From contig NW_026570296.1 of assembly GCF_019649055.1 (NCBI RefSeq), positions 186,001 to 250,000 on the forward strand: 64,000 nucleotides of DNA, in the 5' to 3' direction. Below the pieces are notes generated by a model. It did not search any database and was not told where the DNA came from. It was given only the letters and a program-made list of their open reading frames with translations. The position numbers were made by a program, and so were the translations under genes. The stretch is from Paramacrobiotus metropolitanus. Its lineage: Eukaryota > Tardigrada > Eutardigrada > Parachela > Macrobiotidae. Position 1 is the stretch's first letter. The number at the start of each line of letters is the position of its first letter. Positions 34,531-46,248 of the stretch are shown one piece after another.

Positions 34531-35071
34531 AGCTGTACATAGTGCGATAGCGTTTAGAAAACGCTGAATTATCATAATCTGTGCGGCAATGTATTTCGTG
34601 CAACTGCTTTTCTATTAATTTCAAACTTTTGCCGGCACGTTGCAATTTTCTTGAATTTCACACTTTGGTAATGCATATATATGCTAATAAGCACATATTA
34701 TCTCTTCGCCCTTGGATTATTTCTTTCTTGCATTTATGTTGCTCGAATGCTTTTGCGCTTACTGAAACTATTCAGTGGTCAAAGATGGTAAGCACGCTTT
34801 TGCATTACTGTACCGAAAAGTTGTTATAAAGATCCAGTATTGTTCCTTAATTTGTTCACCGTAACACCCAAGTACGTACGCAAAACAGTACGAAAAACAC
34901 TCCCAATTTAGTAACCACACGAGGTGCAATCTGGAAGTTCAAAGTACTGATCAGGTCTTCAAACCAGTTGCGAAATCGGTACTACTTTTTGACTTGGGTT
35001 TCGCTTACTGAACAATCGAAAAGAGACAACACACCGGTTCTGTAAGGTTACTTTTGGTAAAAATTGTCAAT
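34531..35071. other. Intergenic, AT-rich
   Basis: No coding evidence between the multi-exon gene and the GPCR. The GPCR promoter is presumably here, but no TATA box is obvious. Confidence 0.35.
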
Positions 35072-36174
35072 ATGATAGCAAACAAAACGGATCGGAACAG
35101 CTCCTTTGCGGCAAGCAGCGACGACGCCGCACCAGCCGGCTTGAGTCCGGGGACCTACGGGTTTGTTATTAGTGTGGCAGTCATATGCGGCGGCACCATT
35201 ATATACAATATTCTCATCATCATCGCATTTATTCGCGACGCTGCCGTGCGCAGTCCTTTTTCGTACTACATCTTGAATGTTTCCATCACGGACCTAGCTC
35301 TGGCTCTGTTTAGCATGACCGGTTTCGTCTGGTTCACTTTGTCGCCCACATCCAACGCTAGCTACTGCCCGTACTACAACTTCTTTGATAACTTATTTGC
35401 TACCGGTACCGGTCATTCCATGATGCTTATTAGTCTGGATCGTTTGTTTTCGCTGTATTTTCCCATTCGTTATCGGAATTTGCGGTCTGTCAAGTTCACA
35501 CTGATGGTGTGCGCTGGCATGTGGATTTATTTGTTCTGCTTGCTAATGCCGTATAACGTTATGGATGCGTTATGGTACAACGGGATGACATTGCCGTGCT
35601 CTATCAATTTCAAATTGCAGCATACATATTCGCTGGTTGTAGAGTTTTTTGCGTATGATTTTCCGTCATGGTTTGTCTTATTCAGTTATGCACTGGTGTT
35701 GTGCAAGCTGCATGGACGAGCAAAGTCTAAGCAGCAAGGTAAATCACACCGTTCCTTAGGTTAATTAGTTAAAAATTTGTAGTGCTTCTTTTGCATTTAG
35801 GTTTCCCCAATAAAGTGAACGGGGAGCGGGCTACTGTTATGCATACTAGTCCAGCCCACACCAACGTCATAAATGCACATACTGTCGGCAATACGGGATC
35901 CGCACTTAATGGACTAAGCAAAACGAAATCCATTGAGCGTGAAGAGAAGAAGAGTTTCCGTGTCTTCGCGTTGTTAGTGCTGTGCATCGTAGTCTGCTTC
36001 GTACCAGGGAACGTTTACTACTTGTTGGTGGATTTCTGGCCGTACTGGAACGATGACGTTTACGCTGTTGTAGCATGCCTGCAGTACATGAGCTGTATAT
36101 TTAATCCGGTTATCTATCACTCCACTCTGCCAACTTTACGAAAGGCCGTTAAAAACGCTATATTTTGTCGCTGA
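35072..36174 (+). CDS. Rhodopsin-class (class A) G protein-coupled receptor, two exons
   Basis: Exon 1 35072-35738 (ATG, MIANKTDRNSS), donor AAG|GTAAAT; exon 2 35801-36174 after TTTGCATTTAG; phase 1 at the join; 346 residues. The extracellular N-terminus has N-glycosylation sites (NKT, NSS). Seven hydrophobic segments follow: FVISVAVICGGTIIYNILII (TM1), VSITDLALALF (TM2), a TM3 ending SLDRLFSLYFPIRYR, a TM4 with MWIYLFCLL, a TM5 with FVLFSYALVL, a TM6 with FALLVLCIVVCFVPGNVYYL, and a TM7 with CIFNPVIYH (NPxxY motif). The DRY motif is DRL. The SLDR...P.RYR pattern and TM6-TM7 resemble aminergic/muscarinic-like receptors, but the aminergic TM3 Asp and ligand cannot be settled here. The intron interrupts loop 3. 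Confidence 0.85.
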
Positions 36175-37884
36175 GCCGAGTGTAGTTCTGAAATTGACTG
36201 TATAACAAAGCTTTGTGTACTCCAGTCTCCAGGTATTCTTTTTTCGCAAGAGCGATTCTTTGCCGTACGTCTGAAATGAGGACTATGCCATAGGGATGAT
36301 ACAGGAGACGCAGTGGCCGACGCAATGGGCCACACTGCGGATTGCGGGTTTGTTGTCTCCGCTACTCGTGCAGTTCTTTCGAACCATGGCTCGAAAAATG
36401 CGCGAAAAATTTTCGAGCTTGTATAGTTGGCAAGTAGAAAGTTATCAAGAAAACGAGAATTCAGATACTTACTGGTATCGTATTTTAGCTTAGAGGTCTA
36501 TCGCAAATTGCCCGATAGACCTCATATCGGGCAATTTGAACTATGAATTGCGAGCAGAACCTGGAATCTGTTTTTCTTGACATGACGGGATAGTATATAT
36601 GGACATCACGTGATGCCGGTTCATGTACACAGAATTAATAGAGAAAATACGAAAATGACAACGCTTACTAGTTCCACATTGCCGTGTAATGCAACTACAG
36701 TACTCATTTGCATAGTACGGAGATCCTCGCTGCCGTTGGCCTTGTAGGCATCCGCGCCGCAGGTGTAACTGACCTTTTGCAAGGGAAAAAGGTCACACGC
36801 ACGGCGTACCACTCTACAATGCACAATAAGGAAATATGAAGTCCTTGGATAGAAAAATGGATCCTGTTTCGCTGTACAGCTTCGACATCACCAGTTTTGC
36901 AATTACTTTTGCTTTTCCAAATTAAGAATTAGCGGAATGAAATTATTCACGCTGCAATTTGCATTTCGTAAGTCTTTTTTCTTTCATAGCGCGATGTGTC
37001 AAACGCATTAATTTATGATGGCTACAGTACGAATTGAAAGGGGTAGTAATAATCAATGTTACTGGTACTGGTAATGGTTGCACGTTATGGTACTGTTAAT
37101 GTTAGTGGTAGCGAGAATGGTACTGTTGCTGGTAGTGGAACTGGTTGTGGTAGTGGTACCATACCATGGTACTGCCACTGGTAGTAGTAGCGATTAAGAT
37201 ACTTTCACCAGTAGTAAAGTTACCTGAAAATCATTATGATATCGTTTACTTAATAATTCAGTAATTTTTAAATAAAAAACTGTAGTTGTTTATTGTTAAT
37301 AAAGTGCGTAAATGTACGTCACATAACTGTTTCAAGAAGAAAGGGTATTTCTTATTTTTGTTTTACAGCAAAAAACTTAGACATTCTACTAAACGTGTTG
37401 GGAAAATGGAGGGACGATACCCGGCACATTTAATTCTAGCGCCTAAAACGCTGTTATTGTTCAAACTTAAGTCATATGAGAAACATGATGTGTTCATCTT
37501 GTGATCACATATGCACGATCTTAGCATATAGGTCTATAACCGACGCTTACTGCGACCCGGAATACCCGCTAGGTATATTCACGTTTATTTCCATCTGTCT
37601 GTAATCTGTATATATATAAGCTGTACACTGTTGTACCATCTACAATCATCTACACAGAGATCTCTAATTATCTGTATGCACACTGTACCATCCGTGTACA
37701 GTCATCATGTACCATCAATAAAGATACAGCACGGTCAGTCTCTCGTGTCATCCCTTTTGTTACTGGAGCCCACTATTACACTTATTTATGGAATGTCAAT
37801 CTTTAGATGCTTGTCTGAGTTGTCGTACGTGTGCCATTCTATGCCACTTTTTTTATGCGGCCTTTCATGCAGAAAAAACGTTAC
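36175..37884. other. Intergenic with a GGTA-rich degenerate simple repeat
   Basis: 37060-37190 is a purine/TG-biased tract built of GGTACTG, GGTAGTGG and GGTAATGG units. 37600-37740 has repeated TGTACCATC/CATCTACA words. No gene recognised. Confidence 0.5.
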
Positions 37885-38401
37885 CTCAGACAAACGTTGG
37901 CGTTGTATAGACGGATATGATCGATTGCACCGAAAATGCTGCAGCAAAATAACAAAGGGCTATTGTAACGCAGTGCGCCGCATAAAATAAAATAAAATGG
38001 AAATGATTAAATCATTATCGCTGGTGTCTACGAGTATAACGGAACAAAATTTTTGGTCCGTTATACTCGTGGGCACCAGCCATACCGATTATTATACCGT
38101 GCACGAATGGTCGTACTCGTATAATGATCGAATCCGGAAGATCGGTCATCTGGAGTATCGGATCAGGAGGATAATTAAACGACGCACCTGTGAAAAAATA
38201 CGATCACAAGTTCCCCAACCATTCCGTCACGGGAGTGCAACAGATATAAGCGTGTTTTACTTGTTGGTCTGTTGTTACGAAAGCCACTATTTTCGGCTTC
38301 CGCCGACATTTCAAGCAGCAGAACAAAATGCCTGCGAAAAGGAGTATTAATAAAATTACCCCGACGATTACGGCTAGCAGTAACGATTCTGAGTCCACAA
38401 T
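37885..38401 (-). CDS. Exons of a single-pass membrane protein (partial)
   Basis: Exon 38401-38261 lies between TCTAG and GTAAAA and reads IVDSESLLLAVIVGVILLIL, then LFAGILFCCLKCRRKPKIV. This is a short acidic extracellular stalk, a 22-residue hydrophobic helix, a Cys pair and a basic stop-transfer. Exon 37938-37885 (CTGCAG before, GTAACG after) continues in the same phase with HFRCNRSYPSIQRQRLSE as cytoplasmic tail. No ectodomain exon was found upstream and no stop downstream, so this is a fragment of a model. The arrangement fits a type I receptor or adhesion protein. It could also be a chance hydrophobic ORF, because splice signals are short. Confidence 0.4.
38021..38079. repeat. Near-perfect hairpin
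   Basis: CTGGTG..ACGAGTATAACGGA is mirrored by TCCGTTATACTCGT..CACCAG around a 13-base loop. It lies in the intron between the two membrane-protein exons. Confidence 0.8.
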
Positions 38402-38415
38402 CTAGACTCAGAATC
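38385..38415. repeat. Perfect 11-bp inverted repeat
   Basis: GATTCTGAGTC and GACTCAGAATC separated by nine bases. It overlaps the proposed acceptor of the transmembrane exon. Confidence 0.8.
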
Positions 38416-39399
38416 TTTGACGCTTGACGTAATCATATGGACTCCATATCGGCAATTGATGAAAAACTGGCAATAAAGCGCATAATTACTGTTCCGTGCA
38501 GTACATATGCACCGTAACACCTTTTACAGTGTACCTACATCTATACTAAGCACATCAAGTAACTCAGCACATCAACATAGTCAGCACGCTAACCTGCAGC
38601 TGTAGGTTAGCGCAGGTCTGCAGGTCCCGCTGCCGCTGCCCTTCTGCGCCCATTAAAGTAATACGTAACGCGTTAGGGGTAGGGGGATGGTATAAGCCTT
38701 TTGCTACGCCGTGTCAAATGGGGTGAGAGGTCAAAAATTTTCTGGGCCGACACCTAGCCCATAAAAAAACGAAACAATTTAAAATTTTTAATTGCAGTGT
38801 TGTAGTTGGTCATGTGGCTTTCCGCTGCCTACGCAGCTGGGGGCGAAGATTTTGTTATGTGGTATTACAAGAGGTTGGGGTTGATCAGAATTCCGTTGCG
38901 TAATACCTGAATGACGCCTTGCCGAGTGACCGCGTGCGCACCGGCAGCGGCTTAATTTTATGGTTTGTGCGGCCATATTTTCTTCCGTATAATGTTTGCC
39001 AATTAATATTACTGTTCAGTGTTCACGATATTTGTGTCACTGGTGTGCGTGCGTGCGTGAGCTATGTGTATTTGCGATTTTACCGCCATGGTCATGCTGT
39101 AACTTGTACAGTCTGTTTTACCTTGGTCGGCGGTCTGTAGAGTCGTAGACTAGGCCGGAGATGATTTTGGTGCGCTGCTGCGAAGGGCAGACATCAGGCT
39201 GCGCATGTTTTCTGGAGTGAAACGGTCGACGGTGTTCTTTTGCAAAAGAATATTATGTTAATAAATTTAGTTTATGTCTATTTGTATTCACTCTTTTTCA
39301 TTTCACCATTATTTAATTTTTGTTTTTTATACTACTTACTGTTTTTTTGCTTTATATTAAAGTGATTTTAATTTTATGTTACTGTACTTTTTCACAGCT
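38416..39399. other. Spacer, no gene recognised
   Basis: Short overlapping ORFs only. Confidence 0.35.
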
Positions 39400-39595
39400 C
39401 TGTCTCCCGTACCGGATGTTGCGCGCACAAACGATCTTTATGCCAGTGTTTACAAAAATGTCTTCTGCTTATAGATTGTGGAAAATAATGCAAAAAGTGT
39501 ATAGTAGTGCGTGAAAGTGAATTTTCGTGTGTGTGCTCTGCACAGAAATTTGGTGCCATGGACCGGCTCAATCCCTTCAAATGTTGCTTTTCACA
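39400..39595 (+). repeat. Foldback repeat family, half copy
   Basis: GTACCGGATGTTGCGCGCAC (about 39409), then GTGTTTACAAAAATGTCTTC, GTAGTGCGTGAAAGTGAATT and GGTGCCATGGACCGGCTCAA follow the family order. Confidence 0.7.
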
Positions 39596-40214
39596 AACCC
39601 GTTCTTTGTCTGCTTTTCTCTGTATCCGATTAAAGAGAACAATTTTTTACGGCAACTGCTTCATATACAGCAGATGAGATTCGTTTCGGTTCACTTTAAT
39701 TATTATTTTCCTATCTCATTTAAACTTGTTGTCTGTAAGTTCGATTCGAGTACAGTTTCATTAATTATAATAATATGCAGTTGTACCGCTGCCACAGCGA
39801 TGGCACAGCCACACATTGAGGTGATCACCGCAGCCATCTTGGTGCACTTCAGTGGAATGGTTCTGAAACATGGGGTTTTACTTTCAAGTCACCTTTTATA
39901 ATGTAGCCGAATATTATCGGTACTTCTGCCAGTTCAGCTTGCACGGTGAACAAGTTTTCTTAAAGTGTTTATACACTGACGTACCGCAGATGACTCCCAA
40001 GTCCCACAGTTACGAAATAGTTGTGAAAAAAAGCAAGCCTGGGAACACTTTGCATTTACATTAGCTTTATGTCGTTTTCGATGCTAGGAATGCCGTAAGA
40101 AGTCGTTCCTTTAATTGGGGTTTCCAGCAAAAGAACGAAACGATACAGTAATCCATTAGGTTTGTATTTTCATCTCATTATAATATACTTCCTTACAGTA
40201 TATATAAACATCTT

Positions 40215-40469
40215 AATATCTATCGGTGTGTTGAAACAGCAGTATTAACAATCTTAGACAAAAATACAAGCTGCACGATCAGTTGTGTACCATCACCGGA
40301 AACCAACACTCGGCGGACTAATAATCCTGATAAACATGTTGTTACATCTCTAATAAAATAAAGTTAATGCATGCAATATACTCTGTATACCAATACTGAC
40401 TGTACTCTGCGACTTCCGGCCACGACGAAATTCTAGATTAATACATTTTCTATCGGCAATGCAACGGAA
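40215..40469 (-). other. Probable 3' untranslated region of the nuclear receptor, with repeat relatives
   Basis: This sequence directly follows the receptor stop codon. Segments of it recur at 7505-7620, 13380-13860 and 17285-17410, so it is either a dispersed repeat captured in the UTR or a UTR that was copied with DNA fragments. Confidence 0.45.
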
Positions 40470-43400
40470 TCAGGCCGTTTCCGGTTCGAGATGGCGCCAT
40501 GCCCGCAGCTGCTGCCCGGACGGGAGGACATCGCCCAAACGCTGGCCACTGCGCAGTTTCATGGGCATCTCGCTGGTGTCCAGCTGCAGGACGTAGCGCT
40601 TGACGATCTCCTGGAACAGCCGGAAACCAGACCACATTTGCTCGATACGTGCCATGACGGTCGTGTCGCCGCCGTTGTCCCGATTGGCCAACACGTGCAT
40701 CAACACATCCACGTAGTGCTGGTGTAAAAGGGTCAGATAGCGTTTATCCTTGAACGACGATGTGACTACATTGCAAAAAAAATCCTTATTTTAAAATTCA
40801 AAGATAATTCGAAATTCTATCTCCGTGCCGAAATAATCTTCATATTTTTAAACATTTTTTCCAGCAAAATCGGAAGAAGATTGCGTTATAACGATGCTTT
40901 CTGTACGCCTGTTTGCTTTTAATGGAAGTGATCCGAATACACGGTGCCCAGTTCGTTTACAAGTACAAGAACGTGCAATATCGCACGCTCGCAAACACTT
41001 CTTTGCATTATTTCAAGACACTGCTTAGCCAAATGATTTGTGTACATGGTCAAGAAAACCGTTTGTGCGCGCAGTATATGGTTGGGGAGTTACTGTATGG
41101 GAAAGCAAACTCCAAAGAGTTTAAATGCATTCAGGTAAAACAAAAGTATCATTATGGACCGATCTTCTTGAAAATTTACTAAAAAAGACGTATACATACA
41201 TATTAAGATTATTTGTTGACACGAGACCACAATTCTAAAATTTTTTTAAAATTTTAAAATTTTCAAAACTCATTATCTTCAAATTCGAAAGGTTAAAAAT
41301 CGGTTCCGTGTCAAAATATAATATGTTGCGGATGGATGCACCAACCAGATGTTGCGCGCACACACGATTTTCTCACCCCTGTATAGGTACACAAATATTG
41401 GGCTACACAATGTCATACAACAATGCACAAAAGTGTTTGGGACCGTGCGAAAGCGAAAGTTTTTCGCGCGTACACGAATTCGGAACCATGTATACCGGCC
41501 ACTTCCCTCAAGGGATAGTAGGCCGGTACCTAGTGGCACCAAGTCCCTTTCACGCACGGGGACTTCCGGTCTTGTGCACTTCCCAACCCTTTTTTTACGG
41601 TGTTGCATGACATTCTCTGGCAAAAGGAACGGAATGCATTGGTGTAGAAACCGTGTATGCTTGCAATTTCCGGTTGGGAAAATGTGGCCATACATACGGG
41701 TAGCATAAAATTCCAAAAGATAAAACGCAAACGCGGGTGCAACCAAACATTATAACGATGGGTACTCAAAGTCTCATTATGGACCGATCGTCTTCGAATA
41801 TTACCGAGAAAGACATGCAAAGCCAAAGATCGTTTGGACACGGAATTAAAATCTTACATTTTTTCAATTTTCAAATTGATTTGAAATTGCAGAGAATCTA
41901 ACGGAAACATGGTTGCGTACCGAAATGATCTTCATATTTATGTGGATTTTTCTGCAGAAGGTGATCCTTCTGCAGGTTTAAGCGTAAATTTCGGACACAT
42001 ATTTACGCTTAAAGCCTAAAGCTCAATTTGGGCATATTTCATAATTCTTTAACCGGAAGCTGTGGGCACAAACATTTTGAAGCCAATATATACAAATCAT
42101 TTGGCCACAGAATGTCATGAAACGATGCAAAAGGGTGTTTGGCAGTGCGCGAAAGCGAAAATTCTTGTGCCTGTGCACAAATTCGATACGGCATTCGGGA
42201 ATGACGTTCAAGGATCACTCACCGGGGTCAAACAGCAGAACGACGAATAAGAGAAACTTCTCGGCGACGCTCAACTGCAACACTTGCATCCGCGTTGATA
42301 ACTGCACGACGAAATCCATATAGTCGGCTTCGCACACCCAGTGACAGTAGTAGGCGGTGGGCGTGTCCGGTTTGTGGAGAAATATCAGCAGCTGCTGGCG
42401 CTGTTTGTTGGACATGAAGTCCGAATGGAAAAACTGCCCAATACGAATACCGCACTGATTACGGTGTAAGGTGATACGAAAACGGGAATTTAAATAGGGA
42501 AACGCCGCAATAACAACATACCACCCAGAACATGGAATGCCGCTCCGCTAAGAGATTCTGCTGATACTGCTCATCTAAGTCCGTAAAACCCGGGATCGCC
42601 TTGACGAAGCGGCTGAAGAGCTTCGTGAAGAAGCTGATTTCGGTTCGCACTGTCTCGTCAAAATCCGGCTGTGAATGAGCAAATCTGAACTGTCATTAAA
42701 TTACATACATATCCCTAATTAACGATAAGCTTTTTCTTTGTATATAAGAATTCTCTTTATATACGAGAATTTTATTTCTATAAGAGAACTCCAATCAATG
42801 TAGCATTAGTTGTATCATCAGCTATTTAGCATATATCTGCTGAGGCACTGTACAATATATGTGATTAGCGTGAGTTAGGATAATCATGTATATATATATT
42901 CTTAGTTAGAAAGAGCGGGCGAAGCGCGTTCTACTCGTTTTCTCAAGCAGCGTTTTAGTTTAGGTGTCGTTAAAGGAAATGCTACGGATTTTTTTGAGTT
43001 CATGGCCCTTTACCTAAGAGAAAACAGAGACTTTGGTTGTTTTTTAATGTATAACTTTCACCTATTAAGCAGTGTACCAGCGCTTGCAATTACTGTTATT
43101 TGGGTGGCTGTTGCCAATAAAGATTATTCTTAGTTAGTAAAAATAATCATAATTATTTATAATAACTGAATACCTATAAAAAAGCCGATCAAATGCTAAA
43201 AAGGATTTACAGACATAAAAAGGCATGGGTTGTCGCTGACAAAGATAAGTTTGCAATTTTCAGTTTCTCACCGCTGTGCAATGATGGATCTGCGCTGTCT
43301 CGCTGTGGCGCTTATAAAGCTCCAGTTGCTCGCTGAGCGCACTGTTAACGGCGGCCTGCACGGCGTCGAACGACACCCGCAGCAGGACGTTACGCTGGCA

Positions 43401-46248
43401 CACCACGCCCACATAGCGCCGCATGAACCGCGGACTCTGCACACAGCCCGAGCGGGCCAGTTCCTCCATGTTGAACTGCGGGAACAAGGTCGGCTGCAGA
43501 CACCCCGAGAAGTAATGCGTCCGACCGGCATCGGGAGTATTCAGCGCCACGAAGGGCATCTCGTCCGCCCGCGCCCCAGGGTCCGGATCCGCCCAGCGGA
43601 TGGCCTTGATATCCGTGCTGGAGGAGACTTCCGCCTCCCCGGCGGTGGACTGGTCGCTTTGCATGCTGCGCTGGATGTCCTTCAGTTCGCGCCACCACAG
43701 ACGCTTGGACAGCACTGCAATGGGTTACACATACAGCATCGAGTGTCAGTACTACGTTCCGTAATTATTTTTCCATCTGCTCGCATCGTTTTCACTAATA
43801 TCCAACATTGTATATTTTATAAAAATTCGTATTTAATTTTTCATGGTTTTGCTTTCGGTTAAGTGGAATTACAGGACTGTTACCTTTACGTTGCATTTTT
43901 CTGCTGTCGCTAAGGACTATCAGGCTTTTGTACGAATCTGTGTAGTTAAAATCGATACGAAAAAACCGTTAAAAATGATTATGATCAGTTCCTTACTTTG
44001 TAATTAATAGTTTTGAGTTTTTGACATTTCTAAACTCGAAATTTTTAATTAGTATCTACCAGCGCAGGCTTGTTGTTCTGTTAATTGGCTATGGCCCGGA
44101 TAAATTAAACATTTCTGACAGTGCAATACAAAACTTCAATTTTTAGAGCTTAGCAAACTTAAAATCAAATACCGCCGCCACACTGGGCGGCTCCAACAGC
44201 GTCAAGCACCGGAACCGGAAGTATTCTCAAATTTGCTCGTTTTTAAAGTGGTTAGCCCTGCGATCGTCGCGAAATTTCGATGTATTCAACAGGATTAGTA
44301 GATTTCAAAATTATACACCAAGTCACCAATATACATGGCGACTTGAAGGGAGTCACTCATTTGAATTTCGAAAAACGCGTGTACAATCGCATCTACGCGT
44401 TTTCCATGCAGCGAAGGCAATGCCAGTACCAACAGGATAATTCTTTAAACCAAGAGAAATGTTGCAATGTTTCAGAAATGTTTCCTAGTGAAACGTAGGC
44501 TGACTAGAATCGATATGTCAGTCACACTCTCATTGTACACCTTTCTCGGTAGGTTACAGGACGGGATAGGCTAAGGGAGACAATCGATATTAATCTGGCA
44601 AATGCCATCATCTGCGCAGATTGAATACCCATAATCGGCGCTTTTCGTGGATCTAATGTCGGTCAATCTTTGGGACAGGCCCGTATCGCTAATGGATTTA
44701 CGGATAAACAAGGCTAATATCTCCATGTCAGCGTCAGAGTCGATTATGCAACTCCGACAAGCATACCGTGAGCGCCCGTTGCCGCTGGCTCGGCATCCCC
44801 ATCCGCTTGGTTCCGGTACCGCGGGGTGCGTTGTAATCGAAGTCCGAGGACGGCCATCCAGTCCATGCTGGCCTCCGGGCTCATCGGACTGATTTCTGCT
44901 TAAAACAGGAATTCTAACATAATTCCTCGTTTCGTTAACCTTCGAAATTTCGACGTACCCCGGAATCCATAGGTCAGCGGTTCCGGTGATGGGATCTTCT
45001 CTTTTTCCCCGGAATCCTTGGTAGTTAATTTGGCCTTCTTATTCTGACGCATCGCTAAACATAGACACCATCAAGATCAGCAAATTAATGATTAATCAAA
45101 TTGTACGTTTAAAAATGTCGAGCTTGTACGGTAATAGGTTATTTTTTTCATGAAAAAGAAATTGATGATCTGTACGTTTCCGTGAATTTCATGGGCGAAG
45201 GTTTTTACTAATAAATACCATTATTTCGGAACATCTGGCGACTTCGTTGTGTTCAGAAATTAGGATAAGACACGTGCGTAATTACTGATGAAACGAAGAA
45301 TTATGCCACATAAATGTGAGAAAAACTGGAAACATAGTTTTCGACGATTGACGAGTACTTCCTTCTAATTTGCTTATTAACCATCATATGTCCGAAGTAG
45401 GAATAGTTATAAAACGCATTAAGATTCGGGTTATGATTAACATACCCTGGGCGCTCATTCCCTCCTCTTCGCAGCGCCGGAAACGACAGGCTTTGCAGCG
45501 TCCGCTGGTCTTGGACGTCATAACGCAGCGTGATCCAAAGTGGCAGGCATACTTGAGGGAATTCTTGATGGCGCGCTTGTAGAAAGCCTGCAATGAGGAC
45601 GATATATCATCATACTTACATAATCATGGCCAGAGTCCACTTTTTCCATATTTTCATTTTTAGCACAGCTTGTACAGATAAAAACGCTTAGCATGTGGCG
45701 ACAATAATGCATAATTTAGCTGGAAATTGTGGGGCACAGCATTAACAGCAGTATACTGTCCCAAGTTCCAACCCGAATCTTACGCATTTTTCATATCATA
45801 CTTAACCATACTTAATATAAGCTTTTAAAAATTTGATAATTTACGTACATAAATGATAAAGCTGGCTTCTTTTCGGAAGCAGCATAAGCAGTTACAGAAG
45901 AAGCTCGACATTTATACATATGGAAAGGTACTAGCATCATACATAATTATAACATATTTACATCGAAGATAAGAACGGTGTGAAAGTCTGGCTTTTGGCG
46001 TTTTGGTTAAGTGATAATTGTTGATTTCTGATTAATTGCCCACAGTCTTAAATAAACAAGTGCATTTACCATTTGCTTAATGGAAATGCGATCTACTGCT
46101 GACAATATAAGGTACGTACCTTGCATCCTTCACAGCTGATGACGCCGTAATGCAGTCCCGTGCTGCGTGCTCCGCAGATGCGACACCGCGGTACGCTGAT
46201 GCAGGAATCCACGGGCAGACAGCTGGTGGACGATCCATCTAGACCCAT
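40470..46248 (-). CDS. Nuclear hormone receptor, eight exons; DNA-binding domain closest by eye to the NR6/HR4 group
   Basis: Exons 46248-46120, 45587-45446, 45054-44959, 44895-44767, 43714-43272, 42668-42522, 42454-42223, 40765-40470; all junctions agree in phase; 537 residues. Finger 1 is [20 protein letters not shown] then CK, ending at a splice site conserved in many receptors. Finger 2 starts [15 protein letters not shown] and ends [14 protein letters not shown]. The P-box is [19 protein letters not shown] recalls GCNF/HR4; Ala replaces the usual Asp after CG, and Tyr the usual Phe in FYK. The ligand-binding domain has the signature [20 protein letters not shown] in exon 6 and helices [12 protein letters not shown] and [10 protein letters not shown] in exons 7-8. 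No clear AF-2 helix is seen at the C-terminus ([14 protein letters not shown]). It should act as a nuclear transcription factor; ligand unknown. The first ATG could be preceded by a further exon. Confidence 0.85.
40960..41170 (-). repeat. Foldback repeat family, half copy in nuclear-receptor intron 7
   Basis: GCGCGCAGTATATGGTTGGG (about 41068) is a diverged core. It is preceded by CAAATGATTTGTGTACATGG and followed by TTATGGACCGATC, as in other reverse copies. Confidence 0.65.
41330..41790. repeat. Two foldback half copies joined at their outer ends
   Basis: A forward half (core CAGATGTTGCGCGCACACAC, about 41346) ends in CCACTTCCCTCAAGGG near 41515. It is followed directly by a reverse half (GGCCGGTACC ... 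TGCATGACATTCTCTGGC ... TTATGGACCGATC at about 41790). This is the opposite arrangement to the palindromes at 12425 and 22672. Confidence 0.65.
42030..42215 (+). repeat. Foldback repeat family, half copy
   Basis: ACCGGAAGCTGTGGGCACAA, ATATACAAATCATTTGGCCA, GGCAGTGCGCGAAAGCGAAA in family order. It stops at the splice donor of nuclear-receptor exon 7. Confidence 0.65.

Noticed and set aside
39527-40064. Plus-strand ORFs with hydrophobic stretches
   Set aside because: They begin in a foldback repeat copy and have no splice or family support; possible but not defensible.
43230-43862. 210-codon plus-strand ORF
   Set aside because: Antisense to exon 5 of the nuclear receptor, which has splice and phase support.
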